A DNA stretch of 64,000 nucleotides. Origin: Hibiscus mutabilis (lineage: Eukaryota > Streptophyta > Magnoliopsida > Malvales > Malvaceae). The notes under the pieces are model-generated. The model saw only the letters and a list, made by a program, of their open reading frames with translations. It had not been told where the DNA came from and did not search any database. The translations under genes and the position numbers were made by a program. Below are positions 11,640 to 23,214 of this stretch, piece after piece (positions within the stretch are counted from its first letter, which is position 1; each line of letters begins with the position of its first letter). Location of the stretch: positions 8,424,128 to 8,488,127 of the forward strand of contig CM033744.1 in assembly GCA_019671005.1 (NCBI GenBank). The letters are read 5' to 3'.

Positions 11640-12801
11640 AACTACACATTCATTGAAAATACACGGCGCCCCCAAGTCGGGTGAAAATATACACATGCTT
11701 AAACTGCTCCAAGTAGCGACGTAAAGTAAATGCTCCAAGTAGCGATCGAAGACCTATACCGCTCCAAGTAGCGGCGTAAGGTAAACACACCAAGTAGCGA
11801 TCAAAGACCTATATCGCTCCTAGTAACGACGTCAGGTAAACACATTCGCTCCAAGTAGCGATCAATGACCTATACCGCTCCAAGTAGCAACGTAAGGTAA
11901 ACACTCTAAGTAGCGACGTAAGGTTAACACTCCAAGCAGCGATCAAAGGCCTATACTGCTCCGAGTAGCGACGTAAGAAAAATGCTCTAAGTAACAATCA
12001 AAGGCTTATTAAAATCTATTCCGCTAAAATATTAGCGCGAGAATTAAAAACTATGCAGCTAAAATGGTAGCACGTGAATCAAAAGAACGCCACATGAACA
12101 ATAACAAATCCGCTCTAAAGAGAATAATGCTACAAGGTCATGAACGCAATCAATAAAAATAATAAAATATTTCTTTAATCCTCAAAATAAAGTTTGCGAA
12201 ACCACTACCAAGTACGCGCGTGAATTGAAATGAATGTTAAAATCCCATTTCCAAGAGAGTGATAATCCCAAACAAGATTCCTAAGGTGAACTCTTCAAGA
12301 GAGTGATAACATTCCAAGAGAACATGAGTTCACGATCGCATATACTTGGCCACTTTCAAGTAAGCGAACAACGATTTACGCTATTATGAGCATATAATCA
12401 GCTCCAAGAGAGTGATATTGTTCCATGAGAAACGACGTAAAGCTCTAGCGAATGAGTTACCGATCCCGCCACAGGTTAGCGAGCACATCTCCGCCGCTTT
12501 TAAAAAGTGTGCTAGAGTGAATATTCGACTCAAAATTCAAGCTTCCAGAGCCAAAATATCAAAGTATAATAGAAAAATAAATTAATGAAATTCAAGTATT
12601 TGTATCGCTTCAAATAGCGACGTAAAGCGAACTCTCTTTTATTTTCAGGTTCACCATAACAAGAATTATTATGTATTCAAAATTAATTAAGAAGCAATTC
12701 AAAATGGTTTATAACTCAAAAATGCGTACCATAAAAATATATACCGACCAAGATGACCCTACCTAGGGGCAAGAATTCTCATATCCAAAAATGGATGTGC
12801 A
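11640..12801 (+). repeat. 3' repeat region of a Tat-like Ty3/gypsy element, left part
   Basis: Non-coding and rich in short repeats built on the phrases CGCTCCAAGTAGCG, CCAAGAGAGTGATA and TTCCAAG..AGTG. The same phrases return at 19.9-21.7 kb on the other side of copia-2, immediately before a polypurine tract and a 3' LTR. I infer that both parts were one repeat-filled 3' untranslated region of a Tat-lineage element (a lineage known for variable 3' regions with tandem repeats) and that copia-2 split it. The 5' limit is uncertain. Confidence 0.55.
11697..12010. repeat. Minisatellite of CTCCAAGTAGCGACGTAAGG-type units
   Basis: About ten imperfect units alternate between CTCCAAGTAGCGACGTAAGG followed by TAAACA, and CCAAGTAGCGATCAAAGACC followed by TATA. 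Most units contain CGCTCCAAGTAGCG, whose ends CGCT and AGCG are complementary, so each unit can form a 4-bp stem. Variant copies occur at 12606-12630, 20430-20490 and 21080-21110. Confidence 0.75.
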
Positions 12802-13263
12802 TGTTAGAACCAAATCATAATATATATAAAATCTAAACTCATGATCTATCATGTCAAATCATCAAGAATAATAAACTAAATAAACTAATTGCGGAAGCGT
12901 ACCTGAATTGATCGATAAACTGAAAATCTTGAATCTTGATGTTGAAATCCCAAATCTTTGGTATTGATCTTCCAAGAAGATAGGTTTTCTCCCGATCCCG
13001 ATGTAAAACTCTCGGCGGGGAATGAGAGAAAAAAAAGTTAACATATTTCTTGGGGACCACTACCTCTTTATATACTTGATTATTAAATCAACTATTAAAT
13101 ATTTATAACTCTGCCCCTCATTGAATTATAAATATAACTTACGGTATCTACACTTTTATTTCCATGACACTTTAATACCTATGACACGCCTAGCATAATT
13201 GGTCACTTGATTTTGTGTCATACATTTACATATGTGCCCACAATTGCGGATTTTAATCCAACA
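12802..13263 (-). repeat. copia-2 3' LTR
   Basis: Aligns throughout with 19444-19919. On the plus strand it begins TGTTAGAACCAAATC and ends TTTTAATCCAACA. The block around CTTTATATACTTGATT (13070-13085) is AT-rich and lies in the U3/R zone when read on the minus strand. Confidence 0.9.
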
Positions 13264-13278
13264 ATCTCCCACTTGGGC
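13264..13278 (-). other. copia-2 polypurine tract
   Basis: Minus strand reads CCCAAGTGGGAGATT immediately before the LTR start TGTTGG, a textbook copia polypurine tract. Confidence 0.9.
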
Positions 13279-14433
13279 AACATATGTTTCCTGATAAATG
13301 TACAACCTTATGAGTTCAAAATTTTGCTATTATATAATAAGTATTCTGTAACAATGTCGTCCATTAACTATATCCATCTAGGATCAAAGCAGCCTTTGCC
13401 ATATCAATCATAACTAGACCCATCAATGGTCACATATACAAATATAGTCAAATGACATAGATCAATCAGGGATACGTAAGATGGAAAATTACATGAAATG
13501 TGAACCAACCATGTCTATTTCTAACTAGTCCTTCTAAATTTAGTGAGATCAAACTTTACTGAATTCAGAGTGTGCATAAACCTAAAGAACTTTATTTCTA
13601 CAGAAAATAATCTTAAAATAACTTTAAACTAAAGTAACAGAAATTATATCTAAACCAAATGAGCATTTTTCAAAATTACACTCCCACTAAAACTATATAT
13701 CCTTAAATAACATTACACCCACATGAGTAGTGTGCTCATGAAAGACCTAGGGTGATAATTTCTTAATAAGCGCACAATTATGGAGTTTGTACTGGCATGC
13801 TCTATAGACACACAACCACTCTGAATTTTCTTTAAGAACTAGGAACTTAACATTTATGTGCTTTAAATTTAAAGTGTTCCTATTGTTTATAGAATAAATG
13901 AATGCATATTTATTGTCACAAAATAACCGAAGTGGTATTTCTATTCAATCTATAATTAGCAGCCCATGTGACAAAATTCTTTTGCATCAATATTCTAATA
14001 GAATCGAAGTCTGTAAACTTGATGATCTTTAACTTACCATAACTCCGATATGTGAGCATGTAATTTTTTTTGTTCTCTAAACATATCTCATAACCCTATT
14101 GGCTGCTATCCAATGGTTCAAACTAGAATTGCTTAAATATTTGTCTAATATTCCAACAATGTACGTAATATCTGAACATATACATAGTTGAGCATAAATT
14201 AAATTCTCAATAGATTATGCATATGAAATCATTTGTATTTTCTAAATTTCAAGGTTACTTTTAGGGCATTGAGTAAGACAATATTTGTCTTCTTTAGCAA
14301 TATGAGTATCACTTGGTTTACTCCCACAAAACTTGTAGTACATACAATAGCCAACCAAATTTATCTCAAAACCAAATGAGATAATCAATATGAAATTTAT
14401 AATTTCATTAATGAGAGTCTTACTTAAGCTCAT
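13279..14433 (-). pseudogene. copia-2 pol 3' part, heavily decayed
   Basis: No usable frame. By position between the polypurine tract and the RT remnant it should hold the end of RT and RNase H. Plus-strand phrases around 13690-13930 look like reverse-complemented RNase H, but stops are everywhere. Interrupted on the right by the solo LTR at 14434. Confidence 0.45.
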
Positions 14434-15834
14434 TGTTGCGTGTTTTGAGTGCAACGCAAACGGTGCAAGTATACACGTCGCAAGTAATAGTATAGTAAAG
14501 ATATCGTCTCCACAGGGATTGGTTTGGGCAACTTTGTTTAAGCTACCGCGTTGTAAGAGATAGATTGAATGGCGATGAATAATAAGTAAAAGAAACTAAG
14601 TAAACAGAAATAAAGGATAAAGTAATTAGATAAGAGAGAATAGACTGGATTATCGTGAGTTGTGGAGTGATGATCGAATGGACTGTCGTGGTAATTGAGT
14701 AGCCGTCGGATTGCCAGGGCAATTCTCCTGCGATTGCCTGATCAGATTTCCTGGGCAATGCTCCCGCGATTGCCTAGTCGATTAAGAATAGGACAATGCT
14801 CCCTCGATTCCCTGGGCAATTGTGCGATAACTTTCAAAGTTCAGCAGAGCGTTCTTCAATGATTCCTCGTTATCCCTAACGTGAAATACTGTTAATTGTG
14901 CAAGCCTTGATAATACATCCCTGCGTGAACCAAGGGTGAACAACAACCAATCTTGCGCTCCTCTTAGCCATTGAAATTCGTAACTTATCCCTAAGCCGAA
15001 TTAGTCTTCACCAAATTCCGTTTGTATGAAAACCATGCTCATTCGTTTCTTGAATCTAACTCTCTTGATATTAGATAAATGTATGAAATCACGAGATCCT
15101 CTCCCAATTCACTCGCAATCAAAATTAAGAACCAAGAATGAACAAACTTTAAAATTGAATTGCAACTCAAAAACCTAAACAAAATCCAAACAATTCCACA
15201 ACCACAAAAACACAATAACCCAAGCCTAATAAGTTTAGTTCATGGCTGGGTGTAAAAAGAATATACAATAAAATCTACCCGACATGACTCGGATAAAGAA
15301 ATAGATCAGCCCTCAATATCTCAAATTCGACTTCCTCTCCCCATCCCCTTGCTTGTGACGACTTGATATCCTCTTTATAGGGGAAGGTTAGGTCAAAATC
15401 TTCTTATGTTTGGAAAGTATGAATTTTAAATTGGCATTGAATGTAAAAGAGATACATCTCTTTTATTTATCTACTTTCCAAATATTTTTTCTAAACTTTT
15501 GGGAATTAATCTCCTTTTGATTTCTTCATGGAATTTTAATTCTTCTACATTTATTCCCATAAATTCGGCAGCCACCTCTTCTTGTCCTTTATTGCCGCGA
15601 CAATTGCTTCGGCAGTTTCCTACTCACTTGGGCAATTTGATCCTGCATACACAAAACACACACTAGCAGCACCTTTTTTTTACGAAAATTAACCAATTTA
15701 TGTAATCAAGCATGACGGTGAAGAAAACAATGAAATTATGCATGAATGACTAAATATGCAACTAAAATGAGCCTAAGTCTAGAAATAATTAAGAGTAAAT
15801 AAGGTAAAAATATAGTACTTTTACACACTTAACA
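14434..15834. mobile_element. Solo LTR nested in copia-2
   Basis: A 1,401-bp LTR running from TGTTGCGTG to CACTTAACA, flanked by a perfect 5-bp TSD CTCAT at 14429-14433 and 15835-15839. No internal region is present, so it is the product of LTR-LTR recombination. The first 60 bases (GAGTGCAACGCAAACGGTGC, then CAAGTATACACGTCGCAAG) match a style of long plant LTR. CTATAAAG on the minus strand near 15372-15379 may be a TATA box, which would put the LTR on the minus strand, but that is a guess. It contains a field of GGGCAAT/GATTGCC phrases at 14700-14830. Confidence 0.9.
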
Positions 15835-15839
15835 CTCAT

Positions 15840-16830
15840 AGATGATTTTCTTTAATTTACATATCATTGATATTGTATCATAATACACAACTCTATAATT
15901 GTACCATATAAATAGTTTCTTCAATGTCACCATTGGAAAAAAACAAGCTTAACGTCTATCTAATGTAGCTTAAGACTAAAACGATCATCAAGTGTAATAA
16001 TTATCTTGAAATAGTCTTTCAATGAAACTTAAGAGAGAGTCTTTACAAAATCAATGTCTTCTTTTAGAGTATATTCTTTAGATGCATGACGTGCTTTATA
16101 CTTATCTACATTACCATTTCCATCCCTATTGGTTTTAAATATCCATTTACAACCAATTGGTTTGCGCCTTAAGGTAATGAGGCAAGTTCCTAAACTTTAT
16201 TGTCTTGCATAAAATTATACTCTTCTTGAATGACATCAACCCACTTTTGAGAGTTAGAACTTTTATGGTATGATAAAATATAATTGAGTCACTTTCTATC
16301 ATTCTATTGTTATCTTTATTTTCTTGAGGAAATACAATATAATAATCTCAAATAGTATTTCTCCTTCCTCTCGTGGACCTCTTTAATGACACTTGTTTTT
16401 TTTAGGTTGTTGAGTTTGTTCTTTTGAAACAATTATCTTATTTTGAATGAGAGTTGTTCAACATTGTTTTGCTGAGGTACTTGATTCACTTCTTGATAAT
16501 GATAGGTGTGAAAACCTAAACATTGTCAAAAGTGATAGTAGGAATTAAATTATAATCCAATTTTTTTTCAATAGCAATGCATCTAACCTTATTTCTCCCT
16601 CCAAACTCAACATCCTAAAAAAAGTTACAAATCTTCTTAAAATAATCTTATTTGTGGGATCATAAAATTTATAGCCCATGAATCACTCAAAATAACCGAA
16701 GTAGTTGCTCACTTTTGAAGTTTAATTACTTCACATGTGTCCTAACTTGTTACAAAAGAAATCAAACATTTGTAACTTATTGTTATTTCATTTGAGTTGG
16801 ACTTTAGCAACTTTATTCTAATATTTTTTA
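15840..16830 (-). pseudogene. copia-2 reverse transcriptase start and upstream region, decayed
   Basis: Minus strand at about 16180-16040 reads CKWIFKTNRDGNGNVDKYKA followed by RHASKEYTLKEDIDF, the conserved entry into copia RT. Just upstream (16280-16200) is a WVDVIQEEYN-like segment, also expected there. Stops and shifts are frequent; the YVDD region was not found and is probably lost around the nested LTR. Integrase and protease remnants between this and gag are not readable. Confidence 0.7.
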
Positions 16831-17300
16831 TTGCCCTTATTCTTAAAGACACTAACTAAATAAGCACTGACCAAATGATTATTTTACACTTATAATGCTT
16901 CAACCTTTCTTCCTTTTGAATACAATGAGAAATGAGACCAAATAGAGTTTATTTCTCCCTTTGACAATTGTAACTTGAATTGGTTAAACTGTATAAGAAG
17001 CGGTGCCAAAACTATAAGAACAAATAATTGTTAGAAAGTTCGATCTTATGTGCCTTAAATTTTGAAGCAACATTAAACATTTTCATAATGTACTCCCTCA
17101 CATTTCCTTGACCTTTATACTTCATAGACATCAAAGAAGGCATAAGTGATGTCATCTTAACCTTAATGTTTTGGGTAAAACATTTCTTAATTCCATCAAG
17201 GAAACCCTTAATATGAGTAATCTCTTTAGATTTTTTTACTCATAAAGACTTATAGAATGTTATTCATTATAATCATTAGACTCGTGCGATTTGAACAATC
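16831..17300 (-). pseudogene. copia-2 gag remnant
   Basis: Minus strand contains MSMKYKGQGNVREYIMKMFN followed by VASKFKAHKIELSN and, past a stop, YNCQREK and LISHCIQKEERLKHYKC, the conserved core of a plant copia gag family. It is interrupted by several stops. No zinc knuckle can be read. Confidence 0.7.
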
Positions 17301-17559
17301 TCACCTCTCAAAATTCCTTTTATGGGTGCTTACCGCGATAAGAGGTTCAAGTTATTCTTCCCTTAATTCAGAGTCTATGTTCATACTACCAAATACTATA
17401 TGCGTCTTTTCTATTCCTTGAAACTAGTTTCACTAAACATGAGTGTAGAATGTATTTAATAGATATTGTGACAGCAAAGATAAATTACCTAAATATAGAA
17501 CAAAAATAAGTAAATAAAATAAAACAAGCTCACACAAATATTCATAAGTAAACAATAAA

Positions 17560-18400
17560 ATCAAAATAATGTCTAGTTCCCCACAAGATACCAAGCACAA
17601 CATTAATATCAAGTCTTTGGACAGTAATATTAACTGTAAGCGGTACTCTTGTTGTAGCAATCAAACATTGACAATAAACTATGTTAAAAAATAGATTAAT
17701 CTTTGGACTAACGTATTGCTTACATAAAATACCTTATAATTGTTACACATTTATCACCACAGTTGTCATTGTAATTCTGCCAAATATTAACTTTCCTTTG
17801 GGACAATTAATAAACGCATGAATTACAAAAACCCATAATTATCTTAATATTTTAAATAAACTAATCTACACAAAAGCGGTCACTTTAGTGACATTATGTT
17901 TCAATTAATCCATTAAAATATTAGACATCAAAGCCAAAATATGAATTTAATTGTTTCAAAATATTTGTCTTAATTTTATCTTTAAATCAAATTAAAATAT
18001 AACCAATATAATAATGAATTTGAATAAAGGTAAACCTCATATCAAGATATTGGACACTTCATTAATATGTCATCTTTGAACAAAACATTAACTTGCAAGT
18101 GATATCTTGGTATAGTAATGAACATTGATAATAAGAACATGTCAAATAGAAATCTTCCTTTGGGTCGATTTATTGCTCACATATAAAACTGAATAATTAT
18201 CACATGTTTATTACCAGAGTTGCACATGTAATAATGTTAATTATTAATCTTCCTTTGGGCTGATTAATACTAACATAATTCGACTTACATGCACAAAACC
18301 ATCTATATATTAAAATAAAATAATTTCTACAATAGAGGTCACTTTGGTGACATAATGTTTTAATTAATTTATCTTAAAATATATAATATAAATATATCAA
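17560..18400 (-). repeat. Duplicated block in the copia-2 leader
   Basis: Two diverged copies of roughly 350 bp, at about 17580-17930 and 18035-18385, follow each other some 455 bp apart. Shared landmarks in order: TATCAAG..TTGGACA, ATTAACTTGCAAG-like, CTTCCTTTGGG..GATTAAT (twice per copy), AAACCCAT..ATAT, and GGTCACTTTGGTGACATAATG. It lies between gag and the primer site, so it is the untranslated leader of the element. Confidence 0.7.
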
Positions 18401-19423
18401 TATTCAAATTTAAAATTTTGTAACAGTCAAAACTGAAATTTCTAATAACACTTAAGTTTCTGAAATAACCCGAAATAAGGTTGTCTATATGGGGCTATTA
18501 GAAATAAAAAAAAACAAAATCTTTGACTGTTTCTCAAAAATAATCCTTAAGCACGAATTTACCAAAATTAAAGTCGAATTCAAAACAACCAATCTTTAAC
18601 TAAAAGCCAAAATCAGAAGTATCATATGAATGAATAATTCATATAACGATCACATGAAACTTTAATATATCCATAATAGTCTAACGATCAAAATTGAAAT
18701 TATCGATTAAACCAAATCGAATATATATTCCAAAACTAAAACCAAATGCATAATTCAAGATCACAGCACTAGACGTGCATTCAAAATTTAATGCATTATT
18801 CCAGAATCATATATTTACCTAAATTTCCCATCAATCTCAATTTCTGATTTCAATATAAAAATGCAAACTAGTATACACTTTGCAGATTCTAATCATAGAA
18901 CTCCTAAAAAAGGATTTGAGAATAAAGAAAAAAATTAACCGTATGAATTCACTGTTTCCAAAAATAACTAAAATTTGGCCCCTTTAATAAATAAACCTAA
19001 CTTTAGTTGAGAAAAAATATATATAATATAAATTAAAGGGTCTACGAATTATGCTTTGGTATTGAATTTCATTATAAGACAATCAAAATAATTATTTATG
19101 TGTGTAGTTAAACACACAAGATTAATACCAAAGAAAATTAGTTGAAATAGTCATGCAAATCCAAAGTTTCTAATCAAAAATTGTCATCAATTTATGATAT
19201 CATAGATGCTTTAAAAAATACCTAAAGTCAAATGATCGCTTAATTAGCGATATACGCAAAAAAAAATTGAGAAAAACAAAAGTTCTCGAAATCGCTACAA
19301 ACAATAGTTTTAGTCGACTAATAATTGAATTATATGTAATGGTCATCAAACCCTAAAATTGAATTCATAAAGATGAATCAATTCAAAATAGAGAATATCA
19401 TTAGATTCTCAACGATTCAACAT
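18401..19423. other. copia-2 leader, no coding sequence
   Basis: AT-rich DNA with no frame, between the duplicated block and the primer site. Nothing else recognised. Confidence 0.5.
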
Positions 19424-19443
19424 GACGAGGTTCTGATGTCACT
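19424..19443 (-). other. copia-2 primer-binding site
   Basis: Minus strand directly after the 5' LTR reads AGTGACATCAGAACCTCG, a two-mismatch version of the initiator-Met site TGGTATCAGAGCC. Confidence 0.75.
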
Positions 19444-19919
19444 TGTTAGAACAAAATCATAATAGATATAAAATCTAAACCCAAGATTTATCATGTCAAA
19501 TCATTAAGAACAATAAACTAAATAAACTAATTGCTGAAGTGTACCTGAATTAATCGATAGACTGAAAATCTTAAATCTTGATGTTGAAATCCCAAATCTT
19601 TGGTATTGATATTCCAGGAGGATATATTTTCTCTTGATGTAAAACTTTCTGGTTGGGAAGGAGAGAAAAACAAGTTAACCTATTTCTTGGGGACCACTAC
19701 CTCTTTATATACTTGATTATTAAATCAATTATTAAATATTTATAACTCTGCCCCTCATTGAATTATAAATATAACTTACGGTATCTACATTTTTATTTCC
19801 ATGACACTTTAATACCTATGACACGCCTAACATAATTGGTCACTTGATTTTGTATAATACTCTATAATAGCATCATACATTTTACATATGTACCCACAAT
19901 TACGGATTTTAATCCAACA
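19444..19919 (-). repeat. copia-2 5' LTR
   Basis: Partner of 12802-13263. It carries a small insertion relative to its partner (the AATACTCTATAATAGCATC region near 19856-19877) and lacks the short CCCGATCCCG-type stretch near 12992. Confidence 0.9.
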
Positions 19920-21727
19920 GTACGAACACACAAAACAATATAGTTCGCTACACTCATCTTGCAAGTTTGCAATATCAGAAGTTTATACTTATGTTTCAAC
20001 ATTTTTAAAGAAAGAAGAATTTTAAGAATTCGTAAAGATGAGAAACAAGTGTTAGCGATGTCGCTCTGAGTTATCGAATGAGTTAGTGATATCGTTATGA
20101 GTTAATTCGTAAATCAAAAATTTGAAACATACAAAAACCTATTAGCAACATGGGGGAGGGGCAAGCATGCACATATCATAAATATATGGATGTTTGCTTC
20201 GATCTTTATTAACAAACAAGTAAGGCGTTTGGTTAAAACCTTGACATGCATGGTAGCAATAGCCAAGTTTATGGTATAATGAAATTACTAATAGAGGCTT
20301 ATAAAGTTACCATGCGCACCAAAGCATCTTAAATTTTTGTCTATTATGACAGTTTATGATATTATGGAATGTGGAGCCACTTCCATAGCAAGTGTGTAAA
20401 ATAAAGAGACCGTAGCAAAACTCTCCTACGACTCCAAGTAGCATAGGGATGAAAATGAAAACTCTCATACGGCTCCAAGTAGCATAAAGATGAAAAACAA
20501 AGGATCGCTAGCCACTTCCATAGTAAGTGCACACAATAAAGCGGCCGGCAAAGAAAAGCTTTGCTAGCCATTTCCAAGTGCACGATAAAAATATACAAAC
20601 AATTCTATAATGATCAAAGTTATCTCACATGAGGGGAAAGAATCCTCCTGACTTAAGATAACTACATAATCCACTATGAAAGAGATATGACATTCCATAA
20701 GAAATGATATAAAAACAAACTTTCCTGTAAACTATTTTCAAAATAGGGGGCAGCGCTCGTTACCTATTTACCCTACAAGTATGCAAATATCAAAAATTTA
20801 TACTTATGTATCGCCATTTTAAAGAAAGATACGAGTGAGAAAACATGTTTAAAACATTGTGGATTATTCAATGCAAACAATGTGCGTAGAATGTTAATTA
20901 TCTTATGCACCTGATGAATTATTTAGCAAAAATGAACAAAGGGTCGTATGAGCGTTCGCCACTTTCAAGAAGTGTGTATAAAGGAATAAACTCAACGATG
21001 GCCACTTCCAAAGCAAACGAGCAAAAATAAACAAATTGTCATATAAGCATCCGCCATTCTCAAGAAGTGTAAAATGAAATCTCCTACCGCTCCAAGTTTG
21101 CGGTGGAAAGGTTCGCTAGCCACTTCCACAGTAAGTGCACATAAGTAAAGGGACCGCAAAGATAAAAGATCGAATGATCGTTGTTTCTAAGAAAAAGTGA
21201 GCCAAAATATCTCTAGGTCACGCTCACCAAAAATCCAAAGAAAAGGCTAAACAAAGTTAGGGAATAGAAACGTCGCTTATATTTAAGCTTAAATGTCCGC
21301 CGCCCCTAAGCAAGTGCGCGATACAATAATAAATATGCGAATAAATGTATAGTGATCACAATTATCTTACCCAGGGGAAAGAACCCTCCCGACTCAAAAT
21401 ACTTATGTGAATACAATTACGCGATGTTCGTAACACGATGCTTGTAATATGACAAATGCACATACAAGGCAAATGGTTCTAAATAACCAAGTTAGCAAAC
21501 AATAATTTTCCAAAAATGGGTAAATGTTCGCACCAACAAATAAACAAATACAAAATATGCTAAAAGAAATGATTCGCTTCCAGCAAACTATTTTTCAAAA
21601 GAGGCACAAATGTTCGCACCTGTGAACAAACAAACATACAAACACTCTCAGTTTCTACTAGAAACCTCGCTCTAGTTTCTAAGCTTGCGAAGGTCACTTT
21701 ATAGCCTTCTCTCAACTGAGGGGCATT
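19920..21727 (+). repeat. 3' repeat region of the Tat-like element, right part
   Basis: Continues the repeat region interrupted by copia-2. Larger units of about 740 bp can be followed: ATCAAAGTTATCTCACATGA, then GGGGAAAGAATCCTCC, at 20615, and ATCACAATTATCTTACCCAG, then GGGGAAAGAACCCTCC, at 21355; CTACCTAGGGGCAAGAATTC at 12758 is the same landmark before copia-2. Each unit carries a run of short phrases (CACTTCCATAGTAAGTGC, CGGCTCCAAGTAGC) and ends with CAAAA-GGGG and TTCGCACC-like words. No coding sequence. Confidence 0.6.
21713..21727 (+). other. Polypurine tract of the Tat-like element
   Basis: CAACTGAGGGGCATT abuts the TGTTAG start of the LTR on the plus strand, which sets the direction of the element as plus. 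Confidence 0.7.
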
Positions 21728-22265
21728 TGTTAGTACCTATGAATACTCACCGCCACGTGTAAAGACTAGATGACCCTCTAATTGTTAGTACTTGAGAACC
21801 TCCACCATGCTAACACCCAATAACAACCATCTGCGAATGTATTGGCAAACCACAACTGAGCAAATGGTACCCCTTGAACTATAACTATGCCAACACCCAA
21901 ATCAATAGACCGTGCGAACAACCAACTATGACCCATCATGAACTCGACATGCGAACATTACCCCGGACTACGTGACGATGCATGAGATCTACACGGACAC
22001 CCGAGTCACAGCAATTCAACTCACTAAGACACTTGTCCCCTTCGATTGACACGTGTCCACACCCCTCCAATCCTTTTTAAGGGACTATTCACCTTTAAAC
22101 TAGAGGGAGGCTTCCCCACTATAAAAGTCGGATTATAACCCCTAACATAGGATTTGAACGGACCAAAAGCTATCTCATCCTGACCCTCTGAGCAAACCAT
22201 GATCGCCACCATCCATACAACCATGAACCACCATCCTAGGGTGTTGCTCAGTTACGTGATCAACA
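21728..22265 (+). repeat. 3' LTR of the Tat-like element
   Basis: 538 bp from TGTTAGTACC to GTGATCAACA, with TGTT...AACA ends and an upstream polypurine tract. A TATA box, CCCACTATAAAAGTCGG, lies at about 22116-22132 on the plus strand, consistent with the direction. No second copy is in the window, so the 5' half of this element is deleted or lies to the left of what I can recognise. Confidence 0.7.
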
Positions 22266-22269
22266 AATA

Positions 22270-22573
22270 TCTTTTTTTCTTGTGATAATCTTCACATTTT
22301 TTACTGTTAATCTCAACCATCCATTTACCTTCATCCAATGGTCCAAAAAAGATGTAAAACTTTCAAGTTGTACCTAGTGTAAGAGGATCCTATCTCATAT
22401 ATATATGGGTTAGGATCCACTAACACAATATAAAACTCAATTGCTTTTACACCTTTTTTGGACCGTTGGATGAGGGATTAAGGGTAATAAATGACTAAGA
22501 TTACTCCCTTATCTCTTTTTCGTGTGACAATCTTCACATTTTTTATTGTTAATCTCAACCATTCATTTACCTT
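22270..22573. repeat. Inverted-repeat MITE-like block between direct repeats
   Basis: Two direct copies of about 65 bp (22270-22333 and 22503-22573; shared core AATCTTCACATTTTTTA) enclose a roughly 170-bp block with inverted arms. The left arm CATCCAATGGTCCAAAAAAG and the right arm CTTTTTTGGACCGTTGGATG are complementary with two mismatches and are followed by matching GTGTAAAA and TAGGATCC words. The centre is an (AT) run at 22397-22405. It looks like a small non-autonomous element; the superfamily is not clear. Confidence 0.6.
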
Positions 22574-23206
22574 ATATTTTATAAAATTTAATTGTTTAAA
22601 ATATTTAAAATAATCATGGTCAAAGTTTTAAAAAATTGACTTTTAAAAAGTTAATAATGGACAAAATTAATGGAACAAATAGAGTATATATATAATAAAT
22701 CAAATAGGAAACATAAATTAAGGAATAAAATTGAAACGTATAAAAATTGAAATAACAATGTAAAATTAACAAGGAAATAGAAATTAAGGAATGAATCAAG
22801 GAATAAAGTGGATTAGAATGCAAAATATAGAATGACAGGTTAAATTGAAGATTTACTAAATGAAAATACGGATAAAATTGAAAAATGTGTAAATAAAAGG
22901 CACATATTAAATAGATGTGGAAATAAAGATATAAAAAGAAATTAAACAAGCATTGTGAAGTAGGGACCATGTTGAACGAACGTTAAAATTAAAGTGCGTA
23001 AATTAAATGAATGTAAAAATGAAAAGGACAAAAAATGAAAACAAAAGAAAATGCGGAAGAGCCGAAAGGGGTATTAACCCTTAAATTATTATTTTTTGTT
23101 TTGAAGAACACAAGAATATTCAAAGGTGTTCTTCATTGATCATCCATTATTCCAAATTCCGGTGAAAAACCACTGTGTCGGCTATCGTCAGTCGGCGGTG
23201 GCCACC
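22574..23206. other. No gene seen; AT-rich spacer
   Basis: Long open frame on the minus strand (22620-22970) is an artefact of A/T-rich sequence: Phe/Tyr/Leu/Ile dominate and no motif is present. The end (23150-23214) has the phrase CGTCAGTCGGCGGTGG partly duplicated. Confidence 0.5.
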
Positions 23207-23214
23207 GTCAGTCG

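Larger units (their letters stand above)
12802..19919 (-). mobile_element. Decayed Ty1/copia retrotransposon (copia-2)
   Basis: Two LTRs (462 and 476 bp) starting TGTTGGATT and ending GGTTCTAACA on the minus strand frame a 6.2-kb interior. A typical copia polypurine tract (13264-13278) and primer site (19424-19443) are present. Gag and RT remnants on the minus strand confirm class and direction. No long open frame survives, so it is much older than copia-1. The flanks read GTGCA and GTACG, so no clean TSD remains. A solo LTR is nested inside at 14434-15834. Confidence 0.88.

Noticed and set aside
12797..12801. TSD for copia-2 (GTGCA versus GTACG)
   Set aside because: Only three of five bases agree in place, too weak to call.
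22620..22970. 116-codon minus-strand frame rich in Tyr/Phe, resembling a membrane protein
   Set aside because: Hydrophobicity comes from A/T-rich DNA; no conserved motif and no plausible gene structure.
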